Positions 25,955 through 26,743 of a stretch of 26,743 nucleotides of DNA are shown here, one piece after another. Both the position numbers and the translations under genes were made by a program. This stretch comes from Amoebophrya sp. A120 (Eukaryota; Sar; Dinophyceae; Syndiniales; Amoebophryaceae), in the NCBI GenBank assembly GCA_905178155.1, contig CAJINV010000002.1:3801183-3827925 (forward strand), given 5' to 3'. The notes beneath the pieces were generated by a model. The model saw only the letters and a program-made list of their open reading frames with translations, made no database searches and was not told the DNA's origin. How positions within the stretch are numbered: position 1 is the first letter of the stretch; each line of letters begins with the position of its first letter.

Positions 25955-26016
25955 GCGCCCCACGTGTCGCTTGCTCTGCGAATTATTGTTCAGAGAGCAA
26001 GCGACACGTGGGGCGC
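25955..26016. repeat. Perfect 23-bp hairpin downstream of gene 4
   Basis: Left arm at 25955-25977 (GCGCCCCACGTGTCGCTTGC then TCT) and right arm at 25994-26016 are exact complements around a 16-nt loop. The same position in copy A carries a less perfect version. Confidence 0.8.
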
Positions 26017-26077
26017 TCATTTGCAAGTCTCGCAGGCGACAGGGAAAATCTGGGTTTGGAGAGTTGCGCAAGAAAGT

Positions 26078-26362
26078 ATGACTCACTTAAACTTAGTTGC
26101 ACGTGCTGACTTGTGGTCCTTCACCAATCGTGCTATGCAACAGAATAGACAACATGACCCACAACATGATCCTCCGTTTTGGAAAATTCCCACTTGGCGC
26201 TGTGACACCATCGCACACGTCGGATGCGGTGGTCTCGTGGCGGGAGCGTTTTTGACGGGAACAGCCCAGGCTTCTGCTGTTGTTACTGGAACAGCCTGTT
26301 GCTGCATTGCGGGTGCCCATGGTACCTGCGTACGTCACTGCGGTAACCACGATAGAAGGTAA
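26078..26362 (+). CDS. Possible short Gly/Ala-rich protein (copy B)
   Basis: From ATG 26078, 94 aa: MTHLNLVARADLWSFTNRAM, then a polar Gln/His/Pro stretch, FWKIPTWRC, then a hydrophobic small-residue segment (GCGGLVAGAFLTGTAQASAV) that could be a membrane hairpin, then Cys and His. Its frame is preserved in copy A apart from a stop and the missing ATG. It may instead be 3' UTR or a further exon of gene 4. No family recognised. Confidence 0.35.
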   Translation: MTHLNLVARADLWSFTNRAMQQNRQHDPQHDPPFWKIPTWRCDTIAHVGCGGLVAGAFLTGTAQASAVVTGTACCCIAGAHGTCVRHCGNHDRR

Positions 26363-26478
26363 AAATCTGTGGTGCGCTAACGCTCTGCAGAGATTGGAGG
26401 GCTTCAGCCAGGAGCGTGGAACTAAGTACTTATTTCTGCAGCAGTCGCGTGAACGGAAATCCCACTTTATTCGGAACT

Positions 26479-26743
26479 ATGTTACTTAGTTTTACATGTG
26501 ACGCAAGCACTCCCGATGTTGGTGTTTATTTCGTAAGCTGCGGGAGAGCAACTTTTCACGATGTTGATGCTTTGCTGACTGCTGTATGCTCGGGCGTGAC
26601 CAAAGAATGCACTCCACCGTCCGTAGTTCATGAAAGACTATTTCCAGTGCGCTTTTTCTTTTTTTTAAGGACATTATCTGGTAACCAAATGCGTGCGCGC
26701 GCGCGCGCAGAGCGCGCGCCGGCCCACGAAGCCGGCGCGCGCG
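26479..26743 (+). CDS. Possible partial reading frame at window end
   Basis: A frame from ATG 26479 is open to the end of the window: MLLSFTCDASTPDVGVYFVS, then SCGRATF, DALLTAVCSGVTKECTPPSV, and a low-complexity Arg/Ala end. The central part is shared with copy A, where the only difference is silent, but in copy A the frame ends soon after. Evidence is weak; it could be conserved non-coding sequence. Confidence 0.22.
   Translation, partial: MLLSFTCDASTPDVGVYFVSCGRATFHDVDALLTAVCSGVTKECTPPSVVHERLFPVRFFFFLRTLSGNQMRARARAERAPAHEAGAR
26712..26742. repeat. GC-rich hairpin at window end
   Basis: GCGCGCGCCGGC (26712-26723) and GCCGGCGCGCGC (26731-26742) are perfect complements around a 7-nt loop, preceded by a GC dinucleotide run from 26693. 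It may be the start of a longer element cut off by the window. Confidence 0.6.

Larger units (their letters stand above)
25141..26640 (+). repeat. Tandem duplication, copy B
   Basis: Same order of blocks as copy A but compact: 5' flank, gene 4, hairpin, second reading frame, 3' block. Neither introner found in copy A is present; both sites are intact single-copy sequence. Confidence 0.85.

Overview
The window looks like nuclear DNA of a eukaryotic protist whose coding sequence is cut up by dozens of short, inverted-repeat-bounded insertions behaving as introns (introners). No bacterial signals (operons, Shine-Dalgarno sites) are seen. The closest match I know is Amoebophrya (Syndiniales, parasitic dinoflagellates), whose genes carry non-canonical introns with terminal inverted repeats and direct repeats. 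A different dinoflagellate, or a euglenid with nonconventional introns, is less likely. The organism is inferred from intron style only.

I find 38 such elements on the + strand: 22 in gene 1, 14 in gene 2, one in gene 3 and one in a gene flank. They fall into about eleven terminal-repeat families that share no TIR sequence, yet nearly all begin TAT, end ATA and sit between 5-bp direct repeats (25 exact, 11 with one mismatch, 1 with three matches, 1 irregular). Removing each element plus one 5-bp copy restores the reading frame. This gives 3510 nt (1169 aa) for gene 1 and 3771 nt (1256 aa) for gene 2. Many junctions cannot be GT-AG.

Layout. 129-11599: gene 1, an FkbM-type SAM methyltransferase domain at the C end of a long unrecognised protein, 23 exons. 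Its intron 12 is 2.4 kb and holds a 95-bp hairpin minisatellite and a G-rich array. 11600-12434: intergenic. 12435-20866: gene 2, a single-pass surface protein (signal peptide, discoidin-like domain, two cysteine-rich modules, membrane segment, low-complexity tail), 16 exons; one introner carries a nested 0.7-kb insert. 21336-26743: a tandem duplication. Copies A and B each have a small secreted cysteine-rich protein gene, a hairpin, a second short reading frame and a conserved 3' block. Copy A carries two introner elements whose sites are empty in copy B, direct evidence that these elements insert into pre-existing sequence.

Genes 1 and 2 show no functional link. Gene 2 and the secreted pair suggest a cell-surface or secretory locus, possibly host-facing if the organism is a parasite. 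No transposase, RNA gene or CRISPR array was found.
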